A stretch of 64,000 bases of DNA, from contig CP048725.1 of assembly GCA_022641835.1 (NCBI GenBank), positions 310,001-374,000 on the forward strand, given 5' to 3'. Source of the stretch: Petasospora fabianii (taxonomy: Eukaryota; Ascomycota; Saccharomycetes; Phaffomycetales; Wickerhamomycetaceae). Within the stretch, counting starts at the first letter, position 1. Each line of letters begins with the position of its first letter. Of this stretch, positions 32,901-41,497 are shown in pieces. The notes below the pieces were generated by a model, which saw nothing but the letters and a program-made list of their open reading frames with translations, was not told the origin of the DNA and did not search any database. Made by a program: the position numbers and the translations under genes.

Positions 32901-34184
32901 GATTAAAAGGTGAATTGATGGTTCGATTTCCTTAGGTACAACGGCTGGGATCTTTTCCAAGTCAGCAATAAATCTGTCGCTGACACTCAAGAATCTCTTC
33001 CCCGACATGAAGCCTAAAAGCTCTGCAAACAAGTTCCAGTTTGCTGATCTGATGATACTCGATGATATGAGGATTGGATCGGTACTTCGAAGCTGAGAGA
33101 AAACAATCTCCTCCAACTTCCCACCCAAATCGTCAGCATTGGAGTCAAAGTTTACCTGCTTCACGACCTCAATCAAGACACGACATAGGATGTAGATACT
33201 AATCAAAGATTTTCGATCCCCTTGTATAGCAGTCTCACGAGACGACTGTACAGCAGCTTCAAGGAACTGCAATCGTGAGTCTGGCTGGATATTGGACTTG
33301 GAAGAATTGTTTCTTCTGTGTGAGATTCTGCTAACAGTACTCGAGCTGTGTGCATGCTTTCTAAAATTTGACTCCTTGTGCAAGTTCAAATCCTGTATGG
33401 CCTTCTCAGCGGCATCAGCAGCCATGGCGGCAACTTCTGACTTGGACTTTCTCCAGAACATGACTGAGTCAATCACCGGCTTCGGATTGTTTTTGGAGAT
33501 GTATCCAAGGGAGGCAATGATTTTGTCAAATGCTGGGTCGACGCCTTCTGCAAGAAGATCAACAATAGGTGGCTCCGTGTTGAGTGGATATGTCAAGCAC
33601 ATATTAAGCTTCCTTTCGGCATGTCTGACGAATTGTGTAAATATGATGTGCAGTGTGTACTCAGTTGGGGTCTTTGGATCGGTAGCAAGCTTCTTGCGGA
33701 TGACGTTTATCTCCTCGAGGGCAGTATTGTTGGATGTGAGGCGTCTAGCCTGGATTGTGCTGTTCGGCACGTCTCCAGCTGAGGCTGGAGATTGTGTATC
33801 TGTATGAACTGAGTTATGTGCCACATGCCTTGTGTCTGTGGTTTGAGGTGTATATGACGGTTCCTGTGGGTCAATCTCAATAGATTGAAAAGACATGGGG
33901 TGAGCAGGAGCTCGCTCAGACTGGTCAGCCTTCTGGGCAGCACTGCGTGGGTCTTGCACAAGTGGATATTGGAAATTGGCAGATGACCCGGAAGACGACT
34001 GCAGTCCTTGTTGAGGCGGGTTCGGCCCATTGAAGGGGCTCTTGGAGCGAGATGGTTGGTAAGCCTCGGGGGACATGGCCATGTCAAGATCAATCTCCAT
34101 GGTAGCTGCGGGGGTAGCCCTACCATTTGGCCCTTGCCTTGGAGGATATTGATAAGATTCTCCACTCATCTCTAGAGTACTCAA
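26910..34184 (-). CDS. TAO3: Cell morphogenesis scaffold Tao3/Pag1 (Furry family)
   Basis: At 2424 residues this is the largest gene here and close to S. cerevisiae Tao3 (2376). After a Pro/Ser/Gln-rich disordered N-terminus (1-160) it consists almost wholly of helical HEAT/armadillo-like repeats, with family segments such as EYTLHIIFTQFVRHAERKLN near 180 and MRALKLLFPKIDLSQPQFQG near 2070. Tao3 is the scaffold of the RAM network: it supports Hym1, Kic1 and Cbk1-Mob2 in polarised growth and daughter-cell Ace2 activity. The last 200 residues are again disordered and Ser/Thr-rich. The first ATG gives MSTLEMSGESYQYPP; a second Met at residue 6 is possible. Confidence 0.95.
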   Translation of the reverse strand: MSTLEMSGESYQYPPRQGPNGRATPAATMEIDLDMAMSPEAYQPSRSKSPFNGPNPPQQGLQSSSGSSANFQYPLVQDPRSAAQKADQSERAPAHPMSFQSIEIDPQEPSYTPQTTDTRHVAHNSVHTDTQSPASAGDVPNSTIQARRLTSNNTALEEINVIRKKLATDPKTPTEYTLHIIFTQFVRHAERKLNMCLTYPLNTEPPIVDLLAEGVDPAFDKIIASLGYISKNNPKPVIDSVMFWRKSKSEVAAMAADAAEKAIQDLNLHKESNFRKHAHSSSTVSRISHRRNNSSKSNIQPDSRLQFLEAAVQSSRETAIQGDRKSLISIYILCRVLIEVVKQVNFDSNADDLGGKLEEIVFSQLRSTDPILISSSIIRSANWNLFAELLGFMSGKRFLSVSDRFIADLEKIPAVVPKEIEPSIHLLIHGMRYLKLTNYPLESFEEGADFLQSIAKFFSATKSHSIKLAYCQVLTSILLPLAESVTAEANHPTWIDAINTIFNACNNNDLNEQSWLTVLTLKTSVLCVAPNELFLTHWYDIVDHNIKRLKSKHTTLEEKVVISTCIARLVWVYVFRCTESLNNTTRKIDGIMKSLFLGKGKQSWIVSDASLILPLVQIFRAVGLAAFNQTVENFVIPLMKSAFNGHSVDSLQHEKMILAVKSYVSMLADDERPLFPENPEIIERPDINFTLNNANHEEICRYCESLLVLLDIAVGPQGQSLESQTPSSPFYYAGKASFSGFRFGGDMSVQISKNLNIEVLAVVIESCPWLTFGASRKVVELLCRNSLHSDYRVANAASNALRQLSTRKKPYSLIATFAKYAFNLTERSGQANSYIISKDLLRLYLDLLEHWLKSITDRKSEVKDDFMPGVKEVEEEKVDEIELKNTITVIEEVEGHGLFFLASQDFEIRKLGLSILRIVESFDEALYEKTTRSKQKLTHTRSTSKFAADIGTRVYFILQSVDFFKLIGSQRQHLSVAERSRLGKLTQKQRRDVLVRLAESDYGIDSALWFRVFPKLLNTIFERCPMAMALCRSIVCTRLVQIHEAILEIADSPRSTQTLNHGPSEVLVEQWKLYLIVACTSLTSTNEQRLHIPEVSNGKKKSQQLLTIQHSTITSAKSVFKLTLSLLNGSNQAVRDAIIAGLSCMNINIFKTFIESVDPIFTQWESELGTKLNSKYYRLRIEVTHILNIVSKFMDEEVIINDKWIVGKLTGFIKTVKAFLSQTEVQNSFEFQKLRRYFCGLLENVYNGIQKRDDAGDWLPFEARVSCFTYLEDWCGYGKSSVISKQRYNQMTKHITNTQELAALNSAIEFERQILSIAATNTMVSLLNGKIQELRGQTLLKFDLPGLLSWIDLLLASPNETISLLARKALKSVFKFNMNDTDLYAEVFKKCILDQKVSVIEDYYVVIADSIVNCDELPLKDYQVLLLAFYGAGFNNYEIRCAAIKLLIHTENRLFSTDVACSFEERVKNKNKTIYKRALLDISTYFSSSHTELNILLISELTQYFASVNFESRKDFLTILFPWLNTVELHVEEDYSLDIKSYMVLVNLLEVTVRFSESIPNEVEALWISLGNGSNMNNITAIMRFVLHTSLVKRNPLFVEFASKVLVYLSASSMTLADSLIAYIDHKNMVPPQPTEFETPADDIGLPYIADIWSTLSYTGKDSVFSIGQLALIFLSDLFVIPKESLNSKIPILLHVSFVLLDHYFPVVQESSGKLIIYILSTVTSHPKLQQTKNLIRNNQKCLWTYDDLNNDKSGAGARSPRDMDLLVRNILEIFSATHPNIQEEWGRVSLAWATNCAVRHIACRSFQVFRSLLSFLDQTMLRDMLHRLSNTISDETPDIQGFAMQILMTLNAIVSELDAEKLIDFPQLFWATVASLNTVNEHEFIELLSVLNKFLSKIDLDSEETVQCLVSTFPSNWEGKFEGLQQIIMIGLRSSSSWEASLQLLDKLNKLNNSDIIAGESRLLFALLANIPRYLHNVDKGEMSEDVLESAEVLSKMALNNGQANLARIIDSFAKSRFRSKEDFIRQLINNICENFLHDYSGQIVIFLLGLLSNRIDWVKVETMRALKLLFPKIDLSQPQFQGCGADLISPLLRLLLTPFAQQVLEVLDETNSISGSKLDKDILRMSLGNKAVKKDYERTATLFGIPEESGWSIPMPAITAATTRNNVHAVFSTCVAFVESSEAPPPQQEQIKFHLEDYYSVPNADTVSVAEENDGSLSHMWAELDNFDSFFTKDTESLSQYSSATSGQENNMHFRTTSADTRYTNADQLAPFESAPQIYDKKVSVILNRSLARTQSNTSFKTSLADSFSNTDNRHLSGISTRETIRGNIGSPTLGSPPTSPTSPLSREDMFRFDNVLGQKTHIKAQQPKRKTGRFSAQLGPEYLNNWSTPHKATSPTISVKQLKERSSGFSLNREKRHQEHK

Positions 34185-34339
34185 TATCTCTGAAACGAAT
34201 CTTTATGGTAGGAAAGACCGGATATGCTGTTGTTGGATTGGAATGTTCATTCAGGTGTCAGAGATCCCTCCTGTCGAGCTTTGTTTACGGTTTGAGGTTT
34301 CGCGCCTTCGCAAGCTCGGGCTCTCTGCGTGACACCTGA

Positions 34340-34710
34340 ACACCACCTGGGGCATATTTAATTCCTTTAATAACCTGTAGGTACCAACACTCACCATAAG
34401 AGAGTTCAAAAAAATTCTTAAAGTATTAGGAAAGCTCAGTCAATTTTGTAATGATTTTGAAACGCAAAATCTAGAGTATTTGAGCAAAAGTTTTGATAAT
34501 TCTTCACAAAATAGATTAATGATCATTAGTGAGCAACAAGAAAAAAACTGGGAAACAAAAATAAAATTTCCATTTTTTGATAACTCGTTAAAGCTGTCCT
34601 AATGCTACTTTAACTGACTTAGAAGTCGATTTATATGTGTAGATTGCAGTTTGATGTGTTTAGACCTCACCTTTTTAACGATAAAAAGCAAGTCTAGGAA
34701 ACACACCCGG
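34340..34710. other. AT-rich patch with a coding-like open stretch (possible gene fossil)
   Basis: Base composition drops to roughly one third G+C here, well below the neighbouring DNA. On the plus strand 34381-34599 is an open stretch of 73 codons with A/T-ending codons and a protein-like mix of Lys, Phe, Leu, Asn and Glu, without an initiating ATG at its beginning. The composition differs from the host genes in this window. Family unknown; it looks like an old remnant of something inserted, but a chance AT-rich spacer cannot be excluded. Confidence 0.3.
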
Positions 34711-35371
34711 ACATCTCCAAGCCCTCAATAATGTTTGGATGTTTTCCGATGGTAAAAGGAAAAGTAGGTAGCTGTGAAGGGCGACTTATATAACGAGATG
34801 ATATAGGCTAACTTTGACAGTGGCAAGCTTATATTGATTCCACTGAACTAGTAACTAGTAGCGCTGTCCCGAAACTAGGCACAAGACCTAGTATCTAATG
34901 ACCAAAGACTGATGCTTATGCCACGTTCGCACCCCCATTCAACAATAGTAGGTCATAGCCTCATGTCTACCAGAGCCATAACTAGGCCTATGGAGTATTC
35001 ACTCTTTACTCTGTAGTCACGCTGCACATTGCCAACTGCAGCCTAAATGAACTTCAATAGTTCTGCTTAGTATAAAAGTTTTTGACAGAGTGACAAGAAG
35101 TTAAGATGTTCAGAATACAGTTTGGATGCTGAAAATATATACGGGACCCTGACATATCATGGTCTACGAGATATCTTCTAGAGTGTCAAGGCCCGCCCAA
35201 GAATAAGGTGGTACCGAACCCAAGGGTGACAAAGCAGCTAGCTGCTTTTGCAACAGGATCAGTATCGGCCCGTCGGAAGCACGTTGTTCCAGCTGATCCG
35301 TTGTACATCTCTTGGCTGCCCAGAAGCGAAAACTTTGCTGGGAGAGAGAGAGAGAAAGAGAGGTAGAGACG

Positions 35372-35377
35372 CACGTG
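35372..35377. promoter_or_regulatory. Pho4-type E-box (CACGTGGG), distal
   Basis: The CACGTG core is followed by GG, the flank preferred by Pho4, about 1.36 kb upstream of PHO84. The distance is unusually long for yeast, so function is uncertain; Cbf1 could also bind. Confidence 0.35.
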
Positions 35378-35674
35378 GGCCCTGTCTCCATTGGCGCCAA
35401 ATTTCGCCATTTTTTTGCGCAACTGCTCCATCGCGGGGGAAGTTTTACGCCACTCGGCTACATGCGATAAGATCAGTGCATAGATATCTTTGGGAGAGCT
35501 CCACGAGACACCGTGCACGAGGTTTGACAATAGGATTGCAGCCGGAAAGGTTTTGCAACGTGCGTGGATCTGAGGGTCCGTGCTCGTAAATAATACCCAT
35601 GGGTCTCTAGTTAAGGGCCTTGTGCGTATGTGGGAGACGGCTGGTAGAAGCAGTGCCTACAAGATACACACGAC

Positions 35675-36044
35675 CACGTTTTATGCTGTACACAAAGCTT
35701 TTTTATTAGCAAAGAGGCATATGATGTGCACAGTGGTGTTTCAATGAGATTAAAAGCTACTATGGGAGGGAAGTACTGTCCCACCATCATAAAGAGAAGC
35801 GATGAGCGGTCAGTGACACCATACTATACTCGCTGAGTGAAAGAGGTCAAGTGCAAAGAAAACCGAACTCCAGACGTATGCAACTTAACTTTGCGAGATC
35901 GACCCTTGTAAATCATTCATATTAGTCATGGTAAATGTCTGACTTCTCAGAAGACTATGCCGCTATCTTCTCTTGCAACATTATGCTGTAGTAATCAGAC
36001 TCTACTCTTAACATTAACTTATGCGGTACGGCACATCAAACGTG
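35675..36044. promoter_or_regulatory. Two low-affinity Pho4-type sites (CACGTT)
   Basis: CACGTT lies at 35675-35680, and its reverse complement AACGTG at 36039-36044. Both belong to the low-affinity Pho4 class known from PHO gene promoters. They lie about 1.05 kb and 0.7 kb upstream of PHO84. Confidence 0.35.
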
Positions 36045-36533
36045 GGCACTTCCTTTTTTCACATGGACATACAGCTGTATAGGTGTCGTGTGGGTCAATC
36101 TAACTGGCTAATTTTCTTTTTTTTTCTTCTTCTTTAGCCGTGATGCTCGCAATGGCCCACGGGGGTAAGTGGTCGTGTGAGCCCAGCTCGAACTGTCACG
36201 ACAAGAAATACCAAGCCAAGGACAACGGTTGAACTCTTGGATAAGTCTTGAATGCCTAGAAAAGCTGTAGGAACAACGTTATCATCGAGGGGTGCATTGG
36301 GTACAGTGTTCTCTTCTTGAATTTCTCAAATAACAATGTGATCTCTCGCCCTTAGATGAATGGAGAGTATCCACTATCAAAAAGCTCGCTCTACCCCACG
36401 AGGACCCATACATGCCACATGGGCTCGGAGAAGGAGCGCGCCAGCGCCATTCTTCGCCAAAAACGACCAAAGCGGAAACCCTCCAAGGGCAAAATCCGCC
36501 AGCCCACACCCACCTCTGCACAGGAAACTGACA

Positions 36534-36539
36534 CACGTG
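36534..36539. promoter_or_regulatory. Proximal Pho4/Cbf1 E-box of PHO84
   Basis: A palindromic ACACGTGT element lies about 200 bp before the PHO84 ATG, a good position for an upstream activating site. In S. cerevisiae PHO84 is driven by Pho4 through CACGTG/CACGTT sites under phosphate starvation. Confidence 0.6.
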
Positions 36540-36621
36540 TGTGATTAATCCAAGAAGCCCGAAAGGCCCCCACAATCAGCACACGCTTCCAATTTTTTCT
36601 CGGCAGCCAAGAATGACTTAC

Positions 36622-36629
36622 TATAAAAG
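36622..36629 (+). promoter_or_regulatory. PHO84 TATA box
   Basis: TATAAAAG, a full match to the TATA consensus, sits 106 bp before the ATG. Strongly inducible yeast genes such as PHO84 usually have one. Confidence 0.65.
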
Positions 36630-36734
36630 GCCATCCATCCGCTCAGTGATGGCAAATTACTCTGTTATGTCCCTCTTGTAGTCTTTGTCTCTAGTGTCCC
36701 GCATCCCATCACCTACACACATACACATAAACAA

Positions 36735-38441
36735 ATGGCCGAAGAGAACAAAAACCCGGCCCAGGTCGGCGTCAAGACCGCCGGTGGTAACACTGCCTTC
36801 CATAACTACATCAATGATTTTGCTCACGTTGAGGACCCACTCGAAAGAAGACGTCTTGCCTTGGAGAAGATTGACCAAGCCTCTTTTGGTTGGTATCACG
36901 TTAGAGCCATCACCGTTGCCGGTGTTGGTTTCTTGACAGATGCCTACGATATCTTTGCCATTAACTTGGGTCTTGCCATGATGCAGCACGTCTTCTGGGA
37001 AGATGGTAAGATTCCATCCTCCACTTCCACTTTGATCAAGGTTTCCACCTCTGTCGGTACCGTCATTGGTCAGCTTGGTTTCGGTTTCCTTGCCGATTAC
37101 GTTGGTCGTAAGAGAATTTACGGTACAGAGTTGATTGTGATGATCTGTGCCACTGTTGCTCAGTGTGTCATTGGTAGCTCCGCTGCTATCAACTTCACTG
37201 CCATCCTTGTCTTCTTCAGAATTATCATGGGTATCGGTATCGGTGGTGACTACCCAATGTCCTCTGTCATTTCCTCTGAGTTTGCCACAACAAAGTGGAG
37301 AGGTGCCATTATGGGTGCTGTCTTTGCTAACCAAGGTTGGGGTCAGCTTATGGCCGGTATCGTTGCCTTGGTTTGTGTTGCCGGTTACAAGGATCAGCTC
37401 ATCACAGCTGACACCGCTGCTGAGTGTGGTGCCGATTGTGAGAGAGCTTGTGACCAGATGTGGAGAATTGTCGTTGGTCTCGGTTGTGTTCCAGGTGTCA
37501 TCTCCCTCTATTACAGATTGACAATCCCAGAATCTCCAAGATACACTTTGGATGTTGAGTACGACATTGAGAAGGCTGCTGCTGACTCTGCCAAGTTTGC
37601 CACTGGTGCCCATGGTGACGCTGCCGAGGCTGACATTCAGCAGTTGAGAATCACTGAGAGAGTTAAGGCCGAGGTTGTTCAGCCACCAAAGGCTTCCTTC
37701 TCTGATTTCTGTCGTCACTTTGGTCAGTGGAAGCACATGAAGGTTCTTATTGGTACTGCCGGTTCTTGGTTTATGCTTGATGTTGCTTACTACGGTCTTG
37801 GTTTGAACTCTGCTGTCATTTTGCAGACCATTGGTTACGCTTCCTCTAAGAACATTTACCACTCTCTTTACAACCAGGCTGCTGGTAACTTGATTTTGAT
37901 TTGTGCCGGTTCCATTCCAGGTTACTGGGTCTCTGTTGCCCTCTTGGATACAGTTGGTCGTAAGCCAATCCAGGTTGGTGGTTTCATCATCTTGACTGCT
38001 ATTCTCTGTATCATTGGTTTCGGTTACCACAAGATTGGTGAGCACGGTTTGCTTGCCATGTATGTCCTTGCCCAATTCTTCCAGAACTTTGGTCCAAACA
38101 CCACCACTTTCATTGTTCCAGGTGAATGTTTCCCAACCAGATACAGATCTACCGCCCACGGTATCTCTGCTGCCTCTGGTAAAATTGGTGCCATCATTGC
38201 CCAGACTGCTCTTGGTACTTTGATCAACCACGGTTGTGCTGCTGACGACAAGAACTGTTTCCTCCCACACGTTATGGAAATCTTTGCCCTCTTCATGTTG
38301 ATTGGTATCTTCACCTCTTTGTTGATTCCAGAGACCAAGAGAAAGACGTTGGAGCAGATCTCTGAGGAGGTTCACGGTGAGGTTGACCCATCTAAGTTGA
38401 ATGCTCAGCAGCGTTACGACACATCTTCTGATGATGTCTAA
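36735..38441 (+). CDS. PHO84: High-affinity inorganic phosphate:H+ symporter Pho84
   Basis: This 568-residue major facilitator protein of the phosphate:H+ symporter family sits in the plasma membrane and has 12 predicted spans (S. cerevisiae Pho84 is 587). Visible landmarks are GFLTDAYDIFAINLG in span 1, the loop DYVGRKRIYG, the family signature GIGIGGDYPMSSVISSEF with its conserved Asp in span 4, and STAHGISAASGKIGA in the second half with the transport Lys. The central cytoplasmic loop (about 280-325) is charged. Codon bias is strong. The upstream E-boxes and TATA box fit phosphate-starvation control by Pho4. Confidence 0.96.
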   Translation: MAEENKNPAQVGVKTAGGNTAFHNYINDFAHVEDPLERRRLALEKIDQASFGWYHVRAITVAGVGFLTDAYDIFAINLGLAMMQHVFWEDGKIPSSTSTLIKVSTSVGTVIGQLGFGFLADYVGRKRIYGTELIVMICATVAQCVIGSSAAINFTAILVFFRIIMGIGIGGDYPMSSVISSEFATTKWRGAIMGAVFANQGWGQLMAGIVALVCVAGYKDQLITADTAAECGADCERACDQMWRIVVGLGCVPGVISLYYRLTIPESPRYTLDVEYDIEKAAADSAKFATGAHGDAAEADIQQLRITERVKAEVVQPPKASFSDFCRHFGQWKHMKVLIGTAGSWFMLDVAYYGLGLNSAVILQTIGYASSKNIYHSLYNQAAGNLILICAGSIPGYWVSVALLDTVGRKPIQVGGFIILTAILCIIGFGYHKIGEHGLLAMYVLAQFFQNFGPNTTTFIVPGECFPTRYRSTAHGISAASGKIGAIIAQTALGTLINHGCAADDKNCFLPHVMEIFALFMLIGIFTSLLIPETKRKTLEQISEEVHGEVDPSKLNAQQRYDTSSDDV

Positions 38442-39487
38442 ATGCAAGGAAGAGGTTGCATAATTGGTGATGAGGCTCGCAAGGGAGCTTTCTTTCGTTA
38501 CATATTTACACATCCTGTGCCTTGATGGGTACGCTAATGAGGATTATGTTCATGTCTGGTTTGATTTAATGATTTGATAAAATAAGTTTATGCAATGTAG
38601 CTCCGCGTTAGATGTTCTCTCTAGAGGTTAGAGAACCGTGCTCACAGCGTTGCGCTGCACTCAGTTGGTGATATGAAGTCACTGACCCAGTGGTGACAGC
38701 CCATTACGACTCCACATTTCAGCTGCGAGCGACGAATGACGGATAATGACGTTCGGCTTCGCCTAGTTCGGAAGAGATGATGCCCTGCCGAAAGAAGAAA
38801 CGACTGCCAATGGCCCGGAGCCTGTAACCTGTGCATGGTGCTGTTCAGTTCCACCGAGGGATGCGGCCCGAACCAGAAGCACTGCAAAACTTTTCACATC
38901 ATCAAAATCTCGTATTCGTGGCAGGTGGCCAGGGGCTCAGCATAATGCGTGTGAAATAGAACGCCACCACTATTGAGATGAGGAAGGAAGAGAGCACAAC
39001 AACAAGAATAATATCTCAAAGTTTCGTTACATACACTTACAATCGATTTATATAAGACATTTCCGCTTTTATGAGCCTTCGAAGAGGACAAACCGCCGTG
39101 CCTGGTATGCCCACGCCCCCGGTTACATCACCGCGCGTCCCATATAGTGAAGCGCGTTGGCCGTGGCCCCCTGATGAACTGCCTCTTCTGGTGATGTCCG
39201 ATGGGTTAGACAAGAAGGGAAAATTTTTTTTGATGCCCTGTCCTTTGTTTAAATAGCTAGGATTCCCACTTTCTGGTGATCCCAACTCATGGTGAGCTCT
39301 TAGCCTTGACCCTTCACAGTTCATTCCAAGCATCGGTCCCTCACTGTCATTCATTCATCATAGACACTGTCTCACCCTTTACTCTCCCTACTGCTTTCTT
39401 TTATCGCACACACACACACACACACACACACATTTCTATACACTGTTATCTTGATACCACACACGCATACTCACAGATATAAACATA
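38442..39487. other. Intergenic region upstream of the amino-acid permease
   Basis: This 1.05 kb interval includes the PHO84 3' flank and the permease promoter. TATATAAG occurs at 39049-39056 and a CA dinucleotide repeat lies in the likely leader. The short open frames around 38.6-39.3 kb lack protein-like features. No RNA gene was recognised. Confidence 0.55.
39407..39432. repeat. (CA)13 microsatellite
   Basis: Thirteen uninterrupted CA units lie about 55-80 bp before the permease ATG, probably inside its 5' untranslated leader or core promoter. Length variation between strains is likely. Confidence 0.9.
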
Positions 39488-41176
39488 ATGTCATTCTTTA
39501 ACAAGTCCAAAGCAACAGATGTCGAGTGCGAGAAGAAAGACAATGAGCTTCAAACAGACAGCACTTCGACTTCGTCAAATTCCACACTCGACAAGGGTCA
39601 GCACACAACAAAGCGTACATTAAATGCTAGAACACTCCATCTTATCGCCATGGGCGGTTCTATCGGTACTGGTCTCTTTGTCACCATTTCCACTGGTCTC
39701 TTGTATGGTGGCCCACTTGGTCTTTTCTTGGCCTTCTCCATCTGGACCACTGTCATTTTCTCCATCACTGCCTCTATTGGTGAGATGGTTTGTTACCTCC
39801 CTGTTTCTTCCCCATTCATTCAAATGGCTGGTCGTTGTGTCGATGAGGCCTTTGAAGTGATTGTTGGTTTTAACTACTTTATCATGACTGCTGTTTACAT
39901 TCCATTCGAGATCACCGCTGTTAACGGTATGATTCACTACTGGAGAGATGATTACTCCCCAGCCATCACCTTCTGTCTTCAGATCTTTGTTTACACAGTG
40001 TTAAACTTGTTCGCTGTGAAATGGTTCGGTGAGTCCGAGTTCTACTTGACCATCGGTAAGGTTTTCCTCGCTATTGCTTTGATCTTCTTCACTTTCATCA
40101 CCATGGTTGGTGGTAACCCACAACACGATGCCTTCGGTTTCAGATACTGGCAAACCCCAGGTCTCTTGTCTACCTACATCACTATTGGTTCCATGGGTAG
40201 ATTCCACGGTTTCATGGCTGCTCTGAACAAGGCTTGTTTCACCATTGTTGGTCCAGAGTACTTGTCCATGATTGCCGGTGAGGCTGGTCAGGAGACAAGA
40301 AAGGTCCTCGCTGGTACTTTCAGAACTGTCTTTTACAGATTGACCGTGTTTTACGTCTTTGGTGCCCTTTCTGTTGGTATCTTGCTTCCATACAACGATC
40401 CAACTTTGAACCAGCTCGCTGCTTCCGGTTCTACCGCTAACGGTTCTTACTCCCCATACATCATCGCCATGAACAACATGGGTATTAAGGTCTTCCCACA
40501 CATTGTCAACGCTCTCTGTGTCGCTTCCGCTTTCTCTGCTGGTAACTCTTATGTTTACTGTGCTTCCAGAGCTCTTTACTCCATTTCTCTTAGAGGTTAC
40601 GCTCCAAAATTCTTCCAGTACTGTACATCTTCTGGTGTCCCAATCTTCTGTGTCGGTGTCGCCTTCTTGTTCTCTCTCCTCTCTTTGCTCCAGCTCGGTG
40701 ACAACACCGCCAAGGTTTTGACATGGATTGTGAACTTGTGTACTGGTGCTCAGATCCTCAACTACTTCTTGATGACCATCACTTACTTCTGTTTCTGGAG
40801 AGCTTGTAACGCTCAGGGTTTGAACAGACACAGCTTTGCCTACACTTCGTGGTGTCAGCCATACACCATCATCTACGGTTTCGTCATGACTGGTTTGATG
40901 GTTGGTGTTCTCGGTTACACCGTGTTCATGCCAGGTCACTGGAACATTGAGAACTTTTTGACTTACTACTTGATGGTGTTCCTTAACATTGTCATCTTCA
41001 TCGCTTGGAAGCTCATCAAGAGAACTAAGATGGTCAAGCCTGAGGAGGCTGATTTGACCACTGGTCTTGCTGAGGTTGAAGAGCACGAGTTGGCATACTT
41101 GGAGAGTCTTCAAAGAGAGGGCAAGTTCGCCGAGAACAAGGGATGGTTGGCTACTCTCAAGGACTATATCTTCTAA
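39488..41176 (+). CDS. Amino-acid permease (YAT family), possibly Agp2-like
   Basis: The 562-residue protein is a plasma-membrane amino-acid/H+ symporter of the APC superfamily with 12 predicted spans. The first span follows the family pattern RTLNARTLHLIAMGGSIGTGLF. Further landmarks are GEMVCYLPVSSPFIQMAGRCVDEA, the GPEYLSMIAGEA loop with conserved Glu, and FRTVFYRLTVFYVFGALSVG. The N-tail is polar, Ser/Thr/Lys-rich and could carry ubiquitylation sites. The PEEADL segment in the C-tail and the GPEYLSMIAGEA loop recall Agp2 (carnitine/polyamine-related transport and sensing), but DIP5 or other relatives are possible, so substrate is not assigned. Confidence 0.9.
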   Translation: MSFFNKSKATDVECEKKDNELQTDSTSTSSNSTLDKGQHTTKRTLNARTLHLIAMGGSIGTGLFVTISTGLLYGGPLGLFLAFSIWTTVIFSITASIGEMVCYLPVSSPFIQMAGRCVDEAFEVIVGFNYFIMTAVYIPFEITAVNGMIHYWRDDYSPAITFCLQIFVYTVLNLFAVKWFGESEFYLTIGKVFLAIALIFFTFITMVGGNPQHDAFGFRYWQTPGLLSTYITIGSMGRFHGFMAALNKACFTIVGPEYLSMIAGEAGQETRKVLAGTFRTVFYRLTVFYVFGALSVGILLPYNDPTLNQLAASGSTANGSYSPYIIAMNNMGIKVFPHIVNALCVASAFSAGNSYVYCASRALYSISLRGYAPKFFQYCTSSGVPIFCVGVAFLFSLLSLLQLGDNTAKVLTWIVNLCTGAQILNYFLMTITYFCFWRACNAQGLNRHSFAYTSWCQPYTIIYGFVMTGLMVGVLGYTVFMPGHWNIENFLTYYLMVFLNIVIFIAWKLIKRTKMVKPEEADLTTGLAEVEEHELAYLESLQREGKFAENKGWLATLKDYIF

Positions 41177-41497
41177 GTTGTTTGTTTCTTAAGTCATTTT
41201 GTACATTAAGGAGAGGTCTGACAGAGCCTCTCCGCCCAAAAGTTTCATGGGTATCTGTCTCATTACACACAGATTTTGGTTTTCCTTTGCATCATTAAAC
41301 CGCTTTGAGAGCGCAGTAGAACATAATCACATATATAACTTAAGCAATGAGCACACAACCATGCCCGATCCGCTATCGCGAAAGTTTCACCACCAATTTA
41401 TGTTGGAGCGCTTGCCCCCACATTACGCCACGAACATTGAATATGTCTCCAAGTGATCAAACAAGCCGGTCCATTACCCTCCATTCAGATCATAGGA
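41177..41497. other. Short intergenic region
   Basis: This 321 bp interval between two plus-strand genes contains the permease 3' end and the next promoter. An open frame at 41199-41456 has no recognisable features. Nothing else seen. Confidence 0.5.

Larger units (their letters stand above)
34185..36734. other. 2.55 kb gene-free interval between TAO3 and PHO84
   Basis: This interval separates divergently transcribed TAO3 and PHO84 and is much longer than a normal yeast promoter. It contains an AT-rich patch (34340-34710), a TATAAAAG sequence at 35071-35078 with no gene downstream, a GA repeat (35342-35355), four Pho4-type E-boxes between 35372 and 36539, and a pyrimidine tract near 36112-36132. 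A 114-codon frame on the minus strand (35186-35530) is not convincing because part of it is the translated GA repeat. No tRNA genes were found. Confidence 0.6.

Noticed and set aside
35186-35530. 114-codon open frame on the minus strand
   Set aside because: Part of it is the translated GA repeat, it overlaps an equally long frame on the other strand, and no domain or conserved motif is visible.
35626-36132. GTATGT followed 500 bp later by a pyrimidine tract ending in TAG, like a yeast intron
   Set aside because: No good branch point (TACTAAC) and no coding exon on either side; the short frame after the TAG stops within 30 codons.
36657-38513. 618-codon antisense frame opposite PHO84
   Set aside because: It results from the codon bias of PHO84; its translation is a Thr/Asn/Gly/Ser-rich string without domains.
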